NCBI RefSeq assembly: GCF_024741815.1
Contig: NZ_CP102951.1
Coordinates: 5,036,001 to 5,100,000 of the forward strand
Source: Pseudomonas sp. LS1212
GTDB lineage: Bacteria; Pseudomonadota; Gammaproteobacteria; Pseudomonadales; Pseudomonadaceae
Reading direction: 5' to 3'
DNA length: 64,000 bases
In this document: positions 40,651 to 51,845 of the stretch, one piece after another
Position numbering within the stretch: the stretch's first letter is position 1
Layout of the letters: each line of letters opens with the position of its first letter
Program-made: the position numbers and the translations under genes
Notes under the pieces: model-generated
Told to the model about the DNA's origin: nothing
Database searches by the model: none
The model's input: the letters and a program-made list of their open reading frames with translations, nothing else

Positions 40651-41370
40651 ATGAGCCAAGCACTAATCGAGTTGACTGACCTGGGCTTCTCCTGGCCGGG
40701 TCAGGCCCCGCTTCTGGATATTCCGGCCTTGCGTCTTGAACCTGGCGAAACCCTGTTCCTCAAGGGCCCCAGTGGCAGCGGCAAGACCACCCTGCTCGGC
40801 CTGCTCGGCGGCGTACAGAGGCCCGACCGCGGCAGCATCCGCCTGTTGGGCCAGGAGCTGACCGCGTTGTCCTTCGCTGCCCGCGATCGCTTCAGGGTCG
40901 ACCACACCGGCTACATTTTCCAGCAGTTCAACCTGCTGCCGTTTCTTTCGGTTCGAGAAAACGTCGAGCTGCCGTGCCGCTTCTCGCGCCTGCGCGCCCG
41001 CCGCGCCGAACAGCGCCATGGCAGCATCGACCAGGCCGCTGCCAGCCTGCTCGCCCATCTGGGGCTCAAGGACCCGGCCCTGCTCGCCCGGCGGGCCGAT
41101 ACCCTGTCAATCGGCCAACAACAGCGGGTCGCCGCCGCACGCGCATTGATCGGCCAGCCGGAATTGGTGATCGCCGACGAGCCGACTTCCGCGCTCGATG
41201 CCGACGCCTGCGAGGTATTTATCCGCCTGCTGTTCGCCGAGTGCCGGGAAGCCGGGGCCAGCCTGCTGTTCGTCAGCCATGATCAACGCCTGGCGCCGCT
41301 GTTCGACCGCTACCTCTGCTTGTCAGAACTCAATCGAGCAGTGCTTCCTGCTTGCACAGGGGAGGTGTGA
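40651..41370 (+). CDS. ABC transporter ATP-binding protein (LolD/MacB type)
   Basis: 239 residues. Walker A GPSGSGKTT, signature LSIGQQQRVAAARAL, Walker B LVIADEPTSALD, and H-loop LFVSHDQR are intact. Partner of the FtsX-type permease that follows, whose ATG overlaps the stop (TGATG). Role in zinc homeostasis is inferred from the operon. Confidence 0.92.
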   Translation: MSQALIELTDLGFSWPGQAPLLDIPALRLEPGETLFLKGPSGSGKTTLLGLLGGVQRPDRGSIRLLGQELTALSFAARDRFRVDHTGYIFQQFNLLPFLSVRENVELPCRFSRLRARRAEQRHGSIDQAAASLLAHLGLKDPALLARRADTLSIGQQQRVAAARALIGQPELVIADEPTSALDADACEVFIRLLFAECREAGASLLFVSHDQRLAPLFDRYLCLSELNRAVLPACTGEV

Positions 41371-42635
41371 TGTACCTGTTCCGACTTGCGCTGGCCAGCC
41401 TGGCCAACCGCCGCTTCACCGCCTTTCTCACCGCGTTTGCGATTGCCTTGTCGGTATGTCTGCTGCTGGCGGTTGAGCGGGTGCGCACCGAAGCCCGTGC
41501 CAGCTTCGCCAGTACCATCAGCGGCACCGACCTGATCGTCGGCGCCCGCTCCGGCTCGGTCAACCTGCTGCTGTACTCGGTCTTTCGTATCGGCAATGCC
41601 ACCAACAACATCCGCTGGGACAGTTACGAGCATTACGCCAGCAACCCACAGGTCAAATGGGCTATCCCGATTTCCCTGGGCGATTCGCACCGGGGCTACC
41701 GGGTAATGGGGACCAACCAGAGCTACTTCGAACACTATCAGTACGGCCACCGGCAGAACTTGCAACTGACCCAGGGCCGGGCTTTTACCGATGATCCATT
41801 CGAAGTGGTGCTTGGCGCCGAAGTCGCCGATGCATTGCATTACAAACTGGGCGACAAACTGGTGCTGGCCCACGGCGTGGCCGCTATCAGCCTGGTCAAG
41901 CACGACGACAAGCCGTTCACCGTGGTCGGGGTTCTCAAGCGCACCGGCACGCCCGTGGACCGGACGCTGCATATCAGCCTCGGCGGCATGGAGGCGATTC
42001 ACGTCGACTGGCACAACGGCGTTCCCGCCCGGGGTGCGGGCCGTATCAGCGCCAATCTGGCGCGCAACCTGGACCTCACGCCGACGGCGATCACTGCTTT
42101 CATGCTCGGCCTGAACAACAAGATTTCGACCTTTGCCCTGCAGCGCGACATCAATGAGTTTCGCGGCGAACCATTGCTGGCGATTCTGCCTGGCGTGGCC
42201 CTGCAGGAGCTCTGGAGCCTGATGGGCACCGCGGAAAAGGCACTGTTCGTGATCTCTCTGTTCGTAGTGCTGACCGGTTTGATCGGCATGCTCACGGCGA
42301 TACTGACCAGCCTCAATGAGCGCCGACGGGAGATGGCCATCCTGCGCTCCGTCGGCGCCCGCCCTTGGCACATCGCCAGCCTGCTGGTGCTGGAAGCTTT
42401 CGCCCTGGCCCTGTCAGGAATCGTCGCGGGGCTCGCGCTGCTTTATCTGGCGATTGCCCTGGCGCAAGGTTACGTCCAGTCGAAATACGGGCTGTACCTG
42501 CCGCTGGCATTGCCGAGCGAGTATGAGTGGACCTTGCTGGGGATCATTCTCGGCGCCGCCCTGGTCATGGGCAGCGTACCGGCCTGGCGCGCATACCGGC
42601 AGTCACTGGCCGATGGCTTGTCCATTCATCTATGA
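41370..42635 (+). CDS. FtsX-family ABC permease
   Basis: 421 residues from ATG 41370. MacB/FtsX topology: one N-terminal transmembrane helix (~17-37), a large periplasmic domain (~40-280), and three helices at the C-terminus. Motif RREMAILRSVGARPWHIASLLVLEAFALAL is typical. Such systems act as mechanotransmitters or lipoprotein/export engines rather than as simple metal importers. Confidence 0.9.
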   Translation: MYLFRLALASLANRRFTAFLTAFAIALSVCLLLAVERVRTEARASFASTISGTDLIVGARSGSVNLLLYSVFRIGNATNNIRWDSYEHYASNPQVKWAIPISLGDSHRGYRVMGTNQSYFEHYQYGHRQNLQLTQGRAFTDDPFEVVLGAEVADALHYKLGDKLVLAHGVAAISLVKHDDKPFTVVGVLKRTGTPVDRTLHISLGGMEAIHVDWHNGVPARGAGRISANLARNLDLTPTAITAFMLGLNNKISTFALQRDINEFRGEPLLAILPGVALQELWSLMGTAEKALFVISLFVVLTGLIGMLTAILTSLNERRREMAILRSVGARPWHIASLLVLEAFALALSGIVAGLALLYLAIALAQGYVQSKYGLYLPLALPSEYEWTLLGIILGAALVMGSVPAWRAYRQSLADGLSIHL

Positions 42636-42646
42636 GGAACTTGAAG

Positions 42647-43162
42647 ATGCTACGCGCAGTGCTGGCGTTATTGCTGCTGGTTGCCCTGCCCCTCTGGGCA
42701 GCCGAGCCCCGTCCGCTGGATTGGGCAGAAATGATTCCGCCAGATGCGCCAAAAGTCGCCCCGAAAATGGCGCCTATCCATGACCTCTCGCAGCTGAGCA
42801 ATGCCCTTGCCGCCGAATCGGCACCCGCCGCCCGGCAGCAATCGCCGGCCGCCCCGGTGGTCAAGGCGCTCGATGGCCAGCAGGTCAAGTTGCCCGGTTA
42901 CATCGTGCCGCTGGAAGTGAGTGATGAGGGGCGCACCACCGAGTTTCTGTTGGTGCCGTACTACGGCGCCTGCATCCACGTGCCGCCGCCGCCCTCCAAC
43001 CAGATCGTGCACGTCATCAGCGAGATCGGGGTGAAAATCGAAGAGCTGTATCAACCCTACTGGATCGAGGGGCCGATGCTGGTCAAGGCTTCAAGCAGCG
43101 AATTGGCCGAGGCCGGCTATCAGATGGAAGCCGAGAAAATCTACGCCTACGAGCTGCAGTAA
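42647..43162 (+). CDS. DUF3299 periplasmic protein
   Basis: 171 residues from ATG 42647, chosen because AGGA lies 8 bases upstream; an ATG at 42632 overlapping the permease stop is an alternative. Signal peptide MLRAVLALLLLVALPLWA. DUF3299 core KLPGYIVPLEVSDEGRTTE and VPYYGACIHVPPPPSNQIV; the Cys and His in this segment may bind metal. Last gene of the operon. Confidence 0.85.
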   Translation: MLRAVLALLLLVALPLWAAEPRPLDWAEMIPPDAPKVAPKMAPIHDLSQLSNALAAESAPAARQQSPAAPVVKALDGQQVKLPGYIVPLEVSDEGRTTEFLLVPYYGACIHVPPPPSNQIVHVISEIGVKIEELYQPYWIEGPMLVKASSSELAEAGYQMEAEKIYAYELQ

Positions 43163-43271
43163 GCACACGAATCAGGGCCTTTCGCGGTTTCATTGAGCTG
43201 GGTCAAAGCTGGCACATGGGCGCTCTTTACCATTGGACGTAATAAATTTTTAACGCCCTTTGGAGCCTTCC

Positions 43272-43970
43272 ATGCACCAGTCCTTGCTCAGCGCCTCGCT
43301 CATCGCCCTGGCGCTCGCAGCCCCGTTCGCCCATGCCCACCAGGCCGGCGATTTCATCATGCGTGCCGGCGCGATAACGACAGCACCCAACGAAGACAGC
43401 GGTGAGCTGAAACTCGACGGCGCAAAGATTTCCGGGACCAAGGCCACCCTCGACAGCGACACCCAACTGGGCCTGACATTCGCTTACATGCTGACCGATC
43501 ACCTGGGTATCGAGCTGCTGGCAGCCACCCCCTTCCAGCACACCGTCGGTGTGCGCGGCATCAGTGCCGCCACCGGCATCGCCGGCCTGGACGGCAAGCT
43601 GGCAGACATCAAACAACTGCCCCCCACCCTGTCGCTGCAATACTATCCAATGACGCCGACTTCCAGGTTCCAACCCTATGCAGGTATCGGCATCAACTAC
43701 ACGATGTTCTTCGATGAAGACCTCACCAGTGCCCGCAAGCAGCAAGGCTTCAGCAACCTGAAGGTGCAGGACTCGATAGGCCTGGCCGGCCAGCTTGGCC
43801 TGGACTATATGCTGACCGACAACATGCTGGTCAACGCCTCGGTCTGGTATGCCGACATCGACACCAAGGCCACCGTCGACGGGCCGACCGCACTGGGTGT
43901 AGGCCGGACCAAAGTCGACGTTGACGTCGATCCATGGGTCTACATGGTCGGTATTGGCTACAAGTTCTAA
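43272..43970 (+). CDS. ompW: OmpW-family outer-membrane protein
   Basis: 232 residues from ATG 43272, with TTTGGAG ahead. Signal peptide MHQSLLSASLIALALAAPFAHA. The mature protein starts HQAGDFIMRAGAITTAPNED, the OmpW start, and ends with the aromatic YKF typical of outer-membrane beta barrels. OmpW is an eight-stranded barrel for small hydrophobic compounds. A REP-like palindrome follows the gene. Confidence 0.93.
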   Translation: MHQSLLSASLIALALAAPFAHAHQAGDFIMRAGAITTAPNEDSGELKLDGAKISGTKATLDSDTQLGLTFAYMLTDHLGIELLAATPFQHTVGVRGISAATGIAGLDGKLADIKQLPPTLSLQYYPMTPTSRFQPYAGIGINYTMFFDEDLTSARKQQGFSNLKVQDSIGLAGQLGLDYMLTDNMLVNASVWYADIDTKATVDGPTALGVGRTKVDVDVDPWVYMVGIGYKF

Positions 43971-43982
43971 GCGATCTGTCGG

Positions 43983-44010
43983 GCGCGGCGAAGGCCTCGC
44001 CGCTCCCACT
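43983..44010. repeat. REP-like palindrome
   Basis: GCGGCGA-AGGC-CTCGCCGC followed by TCCCAC, between the convergent ompW and epimerase genes. Confidence 0.5.
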
Positions 44011-44015
44011 GTGCT

Positions 44016-44945
44016 TCAGCGGCCCAGCAGATGGGCCAGGCCAACCGTAATCGGCGTCGGCTCAGGGAAAGCGAAACGCTCGAGCAAGCGCTGATTGTTG
44101 GCCCGCGAGTGGCGAATGTCGCCAGAGCGCGCTGGTGCATGACTCACGGCCGGCAGACCGCCCAAAACGCTTTCCAGCGCCGCCAGCAACTGCTTCAAGG
44201 ACGTTGCCTGGTTCAGCCCGACATTGACCGCCCCCTCCTCGACCTGCTGTTTTTCCAGCGCCTGCACCATCACCGCGATCAGATCACCGACGTAGACGAA
44301 GTCCCGCGTCTGCTCGCCATCGCCAAACACCGTGATCGGCAAGCCTTTCTGAGCTCGTTCACTGAAGATGCTGATGACCCCGGAATAGGGCGAGGAAGGA
44401 TCCTGGCGCGGCCCGAAAATGTTGAAGAAGCGGAACACCACCGGCTCCAGGCCATGCTGGCGGCGGTAGAAGTCCAGGTACTGCTCGCTGGCCAGTTTGT
44501 CCACCGCATAGGGTGTCAGTGGCGCCTTGGGCGTGTCTTCGACGATGGACTGGCCTTCGCCATTGTTGCCATACACCGCTGCGCTTGAAGCAAACACTAC
44601 GCGCTTGATTCCGGCCAGGCGCATGGCCTCGCAGACATTCAAGGTGCCGATGAAATTGCTCTGGTGGGTCCTGGCCGGATTCTCCACCGAAGCCTGTACC
44701 GACGCCACGGCCGCCAGATGCACCACGGCCCGGCAGCCTGCGGCGGCGCGAGCCACCAGCGCGGCATCGGCGACATCGCCCTCGATCAGTTCGACCTGCG
44801 GGTTATCCAGCGGCAGGTTGTTGCGCTTGCCGGTGGACAAGTCATCGAGTACCCGCACGGCGTAACCCTTTTCGAGCAGGGCATCGACCAGATGGGAGCC
44901 GATGAAGCCTGCGCCGCCGGTAATCAGAATAGGTTCATCAGCCAT
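44016..44945 (-). CDS. NAD-dependent epimerase/dehydratase (extended SDR)
   Basis: 309 residues from ATG 44945. NAD site GGAGFIGSHLVDAL at the start, catalytic S-(x)-Y-x-x-x-K as SSAAVYGNN and YAVDKLASEQY, and FNIFGPRQDP. Likely a UDP-sugar 4-epimerase of the GalE/WbpP kind; the substrate is not decided. The gene downstream of the RmlD-like gene with the two overlapping by 8 bases suggests a common surface-sugar pathway. Confidence 0.85.
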   Translation of the reverse strand: MADEPILITGGAGFIGSHLVDALLEKGYAVRVLDDLSTGKRNNLPLDNPQVELIEGDVADAALVARAAAGCRAVVHLAAVASVQASVENPARTHQSNFIGTLNVCEAMRLAGIKRVVFASSAAVYGNNGEGQSIVEDTPKAPLTPYAVDKLASEQYLDFYRRQHGLEPVVFRFFNIFGPRQDPSSPYSGVISIFSERAQKGLPITVFGDGEQTRDFVYVGDLIAVMVQALEKQQVEEGAVNVGLNQATSLKQLLAALESVLGGLPAVSHAPARSGDIRHSRANNQRLLERFAFPEPTPITVGLAHLLGR

Positions 44946-45822
44946 GACGATAGAATCTTTCCAATAGAGTCGGAAGACCCGCACGCCAGGCGCGCGGCTT
45001 GATACCAAAGGTGTGCAGAATTTTCTTGCAGGCCAGTACCGCATGCTGCGGTTCTTCCGCCGCATCCGGACGTGCCGCATGGGCCTGCGGTGTCGGCGCC
45101 TCGACCGCCAGCTTATGCCGGCTGGCCGCTTCAGTCAGGATAGCCTGCCCCAGCACTAGCGGGGTCGTCGCTTCGTTACCCGCGTAATGATAAGTACCCC
45201 AGAGCGGTGCGGCACAGTCGAGCTGCTTGAGCACCGAAATAATGACCCGGGCAGCATCATCGACCGGCGTCGGGTTGCCACGTCGATCATCAGCCATCAA
45301 CAGCTCTTGAGCCTTTTCGGCCAGCGTCAGGAAGCGCCCGAGCACACCCTCGGGGCTGTCATCGAGCAGCCAGCCAAAGCGCAGCAACACATGCTGCGGA
45401 CAAGTCGCCCGCACGCTTTTCTCCATCCGCCACAAGGCCTGGCCACGCAGGCCCAGGGGGATCGGCTCATCCCTTTCACTGTAGGCCGTGGCCCGGGAAC
45501 CATCGAAGACCCGGTAGCTGGACGGTTGCACAAGGATGATGTTGTGGTGCTGACAGAGTTCAGCCAGGCGCTCCACCGAGCGCTCCTGTACAGCCAGGCG
45601 CGCCTCGCTGACGCTTTCGGCCTGGAACCAGTCGAAATAGTAGGCAAGGTTCACCAGCGCATCGGGGCGGGTGTCATCCAGCAGTTGGGTCAGGCTCGCA
45701 GCATTCCAGCCGGTTTCCGGCGGGCGTGGGGCGAGGAAGCCGATGTCTTCCTCGGCTCCGAGGCGAATCAGCGCTTGCCCGAGGGCATTCCCACCACCCA
45801 ACAGCATCAGGCGCATTCGCAT
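44938..45822 (-). CDS. RmlD-like SDR, sugar nucleotide-type reductase
   Basis: 294 residues from ATG 45822 (or 45816). N-terminal LMLLGGGNALGQALIRLG is a degenerate Rossmann loop; the body resembles dTDP-4-dehydrorhamnose reductases (PSSYRVFDGSRATAYSERDEPIPLGLRGQALWRMEKSVRA) although the catalytic Y-x-x-x-K is not clearly kept. Operon partner of the epimerase. Function inferred. Confidence 0.7.
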   Translation of the reverse strand: MRMRLMLLGGGNALGQALIRLGAEEDIGFLAPRPPETGWNAASLTQLLDDTRPDALVNLAYYFDWFQAESVSEARLAVQERSVERLAELCQHHNIILVQPSSYRVFDGSRATAYSERDEPIPLGLRGQALWRMEKSVRATCPQHVLLRFGWLLDDSPEGVLGRFLTLAEKAQELLMADDRRGNPTPVDDAARVIISVLKQLDCAAPLWGTYHYAGNEATTPLVLGQAILTEAASRHKLAVEAPTPQAHAARPDAAEEPQHAVLACKKILHTFGIKPRAWRAGLPTLLERFYRHG

Positions 45823-45914
45823 AGAGTCAGCAGGTCCGGTCAGATCTAGAAGGATGAAAACCCTTATTTTGCGGTTTCCGGCGAGTGAAGTCCAACGGCG
45901 TGCCAAGCGCCCCG

Positions 45915-46064
45915 CTACGACGCTTGGCAGAATTTCTTATAAAAATGTAATTGCCGAAACCCTTTCATAACAAGAAAACAAACCACAAATAAAAAGCCCG
46001 GCGCATCGAGGAGCATGGGCAGCCGTTCGCCAGAAGGGAAACTCACCTGTTCAATCCGCATCAT
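45915..46064 (-). pseudogene. N-terminal fragment of a tyrosine integrase gene
   Basis: A short frame starts with ATG (46061 or 46064), behind a perfect AGGAGGT, and reads MRIEQVSFPSGERLPMLLDA before losing similarity and stopping at 45915. The start matches, from memory, the N-terminus of tyrosine integrases of pseudomonad islands (PSGERLP-LLD). Only ~20 codons of similarity remain. Confidence 0.45.
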
Positions 46065-46156
46065 GCACCTCCTGTTTCTTTACATTCGGTTTAGCCCACC
46101 CCCTTTGCTTGTCAAAAGCCGTTTATCTGGTTTTCCCGAGATGCTTTACACAGGCC

Positions 46157-46195
46157 AAAAAAAAGGCTTCTCAGTCCTTTACAAACTGAGAAGCC
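46157..46195 (-). terminator. Intrinsic terminator of ssb
   Basis: 11-bp perfect stem GGCTTCTCAGT / ACTGAGAAGCC with a 9-base loop; on the leftward strand it ends in eight T. Confidence 0.9.
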
Positions 46196-46265
46196 ATTCT
46201 TCTTAAACTGGGTATAAAATCAGCGAGTTATAAAGTTATCTTTACAAAACTGACTTTTATCCGGG

Positions 46266-46784
46266 CTAGAACGGAATATCGTCATCAAAACTGTCGAAAT
46301 CCGGTGCCGGCTGCGGCGCTGGCTGCTGCGGAGCAGCTTGACGCGACGCCTGCTGCGGGCGTGGAGCCTGTTGGCGTGGCGCCTGGCTCTGGTTGTAGTT
46401 GTTGCCACCTTGTTGTGGCTGCGAACCGTCCTGGTTCTGCGGACGACCGCCAAGCAGCTGCATGGTGCCCTGCATGTCGACAATGATTTCGGTGGTGTAA
46501 CGCTTGATGCCGTCCTTTTCCCACTCGCGCGTCTGCAGTTTGCCTTCGATGTAGACCTGCGAACCCTTGCGCAGGTATTCACCGGCGATTTCGGCGACCT
46601 TGCCGAACATCGACACACGGTGCCACTCGGTGCGCTCGACCTTCTGGCCGGTCTGCTTGTCGGTCCACTGCTCGCTGGTTGCAAGGCTCAAGTTGGTCAC
46701 TGCGTTACCGTTAGGCAGGTAGCGAACTTCAGGATCCTGGCCGCAAGTGCCGACCAATATGACTTTGTTAACCCCACGGGCCAT
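46266..46784 (-). CDS. ssb: Single-stranded DNA-binding protein
   Basis: 172 residues. OB fold in residues 1-~110 (MARGVNKVILVGTCGQDPEV...), then a flexible Gln/Pro-rich linker and the acidic tip DSFDDDIPF that recruits repair proteins. Downstream of the MFS gene, divergent from nothing; its terminator lies 70 bases after the stop. Its order with MFS-uvrA is the pseudomonad one. Confidence 0.97.
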   Translation of the reverse strand: MARGVNKVILVGTCGQDPEVRYLPNGNAVTNLSLATSEQWTDKQTGQKVERTEWHRVSMFGKVAEIAGEYLRKGSQVYIEGKLQTREWEKDGIKRYTTEIIVDMQGTMQLLGGRPQNQDGSQPQQGGNNYNQSQAPRQQAPRPQQASRQAAPQQPAPQPAPDFDSFDDDIPF

Positions 46785-46793
46785 AACGTTCTC

Positions 46794-48188
46794 CTAGGCT
46801 TCGCACGTCTGGGGCGCCGGATTGACCAGGCTTTCCAGGGACGAACGATCCAATATTTCTGTATCCAATTTGATATAGACGGCGGCTTCATCTGCCACCA
46901 CCACTGCATCTGTCACACCCGGCACGGCCTTGAGGCGCTCGGTCAAGCCCGCTTCGCGTATCGCCTCGGGCGACAACGGCATACGCAGGCTCGTCACGTA
47001 GGGTGGTTCGCGCATAGTAACAGCTATGGCCAGCCATAGGGCACAGAGCCCGGCACAGCCAAGAAATACCACGCTCAATCCACCCTGCTGGAATAACCAT
47101 CCACCCAGGATGCCACCCACTGCCGCCCCCAGGAACTGGCTGGTGGAATACACCCCCATGGCCGTACCCTTGCCGCCAGCCGGTGAAACCTTGCTGATCA
47201 GCGAAGGCAGCGACGCTTCCAGCAGGTTGAAGGCAGTGAAGAAGATCACCGTGCCGACCACCAGTGCCTGCAAGCTGTCGCCGAACTCCCAGAAGAATAG
47301 TTCAGCAAGCATCAAGACACAGACCGCACCCAGCAACACGCGTTTCATCTTGCGCTTCTTTTCACCATAAATGATGAAAGGAATCATCCCGAAAAAAGAA
47401 ATCAGCAAGGCGGTCAGGTAGACCCACCAGTGCTCCTCTTTTGGCAATCCGGCGCGCTCGACCAGCGCCAGCGGCAAGGCGACGAAACTGGCCATCAGAA
47501 TGGCGTGCAGGACGAAAATCCCGGCATCGAGCCGCAGCAGGTCGGGATGACGCAAGGTCGGCCCCAGTGCCTGGCGGGCGACGCCCGATTCACGGTGTTG
47601 CAGATGACTCGGCGCGCGCGGCACGACGAACGCCACCAGTACGATACCGACCAGCGCCAGGCCTGCAGTGGCCAGGAACAATCCGGACAAGCCGAAAGCC
47701 CGCGTCAGCAGAGGCCCGATCACCATCGCCACGGCAAAGGACAAGCCGATGGTCATGCCGATCATGGCCATGGCCTTGGTCCGGTGCTGTTCCCGGGTCA
47801 GGTCGGACAGCAAAGCCATCACGGCCGCGGAAATCGCTCCGGCACCTTGCAGGATCCGCCCGGCGATCACCCCCCAGATGGTGTCGGCATTGGCCGCAAG
47901 AAGACTGCCCAGGGCGAAGACGATCAACCCAAAATAAATCACCGGGCGCCGGCCGATGCGGTCGGAAATGACCCCGAACGGAATTTGCAGGAACGCCTGG
48001 GTCAGTCCGTAGGCGCCAATGGCAAGGCCTATCAGCGCTGGCGTGGCGCCGGCCAGGTCCATGCCATAGGTGGCCAGTACCGGCAGCACCATGAACATGC
48101 CCAGCATGCGGAACGCGAACACCATGGCCAGACCGCCTGCTGCGCGGGTCTCGCTGCCGCTCATGCGGTCGCTGTAGGGATCTTGCAT
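46794..48188 (-). CDS. MFS transporter with C-terminal soluble domain
   Basis: 464 residues. Twelve helices of the drug:H+ antiporter type, with the motif GVISDRIGRRPVIYFGL between helices 2 and 3. The last ~75 residues (from LRMPLSPEAIREAG) are soluble, an alternating-charge domain VPGVTDAVVVADEAAVYIKLD that is unusual for MFS. Divergent from uvrA; GAGG 8 bases before ATG. Confidence 0.9.
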   Translation of the reverse strand: MQDPYSDRMSGSETRAAGGLAMVFAFRMLGMFMVLPVLATYGMDLAGATPALIGLAIGAYGLTQAFLQIPFGVISDRIGRRPVIYFGLIVFALGSLLAANADTIWGVIAGRILQGAGAISAAVMALLSDLTREQHRTKAMAMIGMTIGLSFAVAMVIGPLLTRAFGLSGLFLATAGLALVGIVLVAFVVPRAPSHLQHRESGVARQALGPTLRHPDLLRLDAGIFVLHAILMASFVALPLALVERAGLPKEEHWWVYLTALLISFFGMIPFIIYGEKKRKMKRVLLGAVCVLMLAELFFWEFGDSLQALVVGTVIFFTAFNLLEASLPSLISKVSPAGGKGTAMGVYSTSQFLGAAVGGILGGWLFQQGGLSVVFLGCAGLCALWLAIAVTMREPPYVTSLRMPLSPEAIREAGLTERLKAVPGVTDAVVVADEAAVYIKLDTEILDRSSLESLVNPAPQTCEA

Positions 48189-48317
48189 GGATAAACCTCG
48201 TGTGAACCGGCGGCGATTCTACCAGCCCCATCGATTAACGGCATATACGTGACGCTTTGCCGCGTACTGGCCTGGCGCCGTATACTCACTCGTTTACGCC
48301 CGCCAAGCGAGGCCGCA

Positions 48318-51152
<2,835 letters not shown>

Positions 51153-51183
51153 ACCCAGGACCCGCTCCTACACAGAAACGAAA

Positions 51184-51217
51184 AAGCCCCTGCCATTTGC
51201 GTGACAGGGGCTTTTTT
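51184..51217. terminator. Bidirectional terminator between uvrA and the ferritin gene
   Basis: GCCCCTG / CAGGGGC stem with A5 on the left and T6 on the right, serving convergent uvrA (+) and ferritin (-). Confidence 0.9.
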
Positions 51218-51225
51218 ACAGCCGC

Positions 51226-51690
51226 TTAAAGCTGCGACTGCAGATAATTCTCCAGACCGATCGACTTGATCAGCCCCTGCTGCTTTTCCAACCAGTAGGT
51301 GTGGTCTTCTTCAGTGTCTGCCAGCTGTATGCGCAGAATGTCGCGGCTGATGTAGTCCTTGTGCAACTCGCAGAGCTCGATTCCCTTGCACAGCGCAGCA
51401 CGGACCTTGTACTCCAGGCGCAGGTCACTGGCGAGCATCTCGGGGACCGTGGTGCCGACATCCAGATCGTCCGGGCGCATGCGAGGCGTACCTTCGAGCA
51501 TGAGAATACGGCGCATCAGGGCATCGGCGTGCTGTGCCTCTTCCTCCATCTCGTGATTGATACGCTCGTAGAGCTTGCTGAAGCCCCAGTCTTCGTACAT
51601 CCGCGAGTGGATGAAATATTGGTCACGGGCTGCCAGTTCGCCGGTCAGCAACGTGTTGAGGTAATCGATTACGTCTGGGTGACCTTGCAT
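51226..51690 (-). CDS. bfrA: Bacterioferritin-like ferritin (BfrA/FtnA type)
   Basis: 154 residues, four-helix iron storage protein. Di-iron ligands are visible: E18, E51/H54 in EEEAQHAD, E94 region LEYKVRAALCKGIELCE and DTEEDHTYWLE. The position of the haem ligand Met52 of bacterioferritin is Ala52 here, so haem binding is not expected. This is the gene called bfrA (later ftnA) next to katA in P. aeruginosa. Confidence 0.92.
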   Translation of the reverse strand: MQGHPDVIDYLNTLLTGELAARDQYFIHSRMYEDWGFSKLYERINHEMEEEAQHADALMRRILMLEGTPRMRPDDLDVGTTVPEMLASDLRLEYKVRAALCKGIELCELHKDYISRDILRIQLADTEEDHTYWLEKQQGLIKSIGLENYLQSQL

Positions 51691-51803
51691 CGCCCTACAT
51701 CTCCCTGCTTGAAAGTTATAGTTTGAACCAGCTTTGCCAACAGGTCACTCAACATCACGTAGAAAATGCGAAAAAAATCGGCAAACAGAAGTGATTTGCA
51801 TTG

Positions 51804-51828
51804 AAAAACCGCCCAAATGAGGGCGGTT
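51804..51828 (-). terminator. Intrinsic terminator of katA
   Basis: AACCGCCC / GGGCGGTT with loop AAATGA; on the leftward strand T5 follows. Confidence 0.85.
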
Positions 51829-51845
51829 CTTCTTATCATTTCGAC

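Noticed and set aside
48189..48317. LexA box for uvrA
   Set aside because: No CTG-N10-CAG in the promoter region; only a GTATAC is visible.
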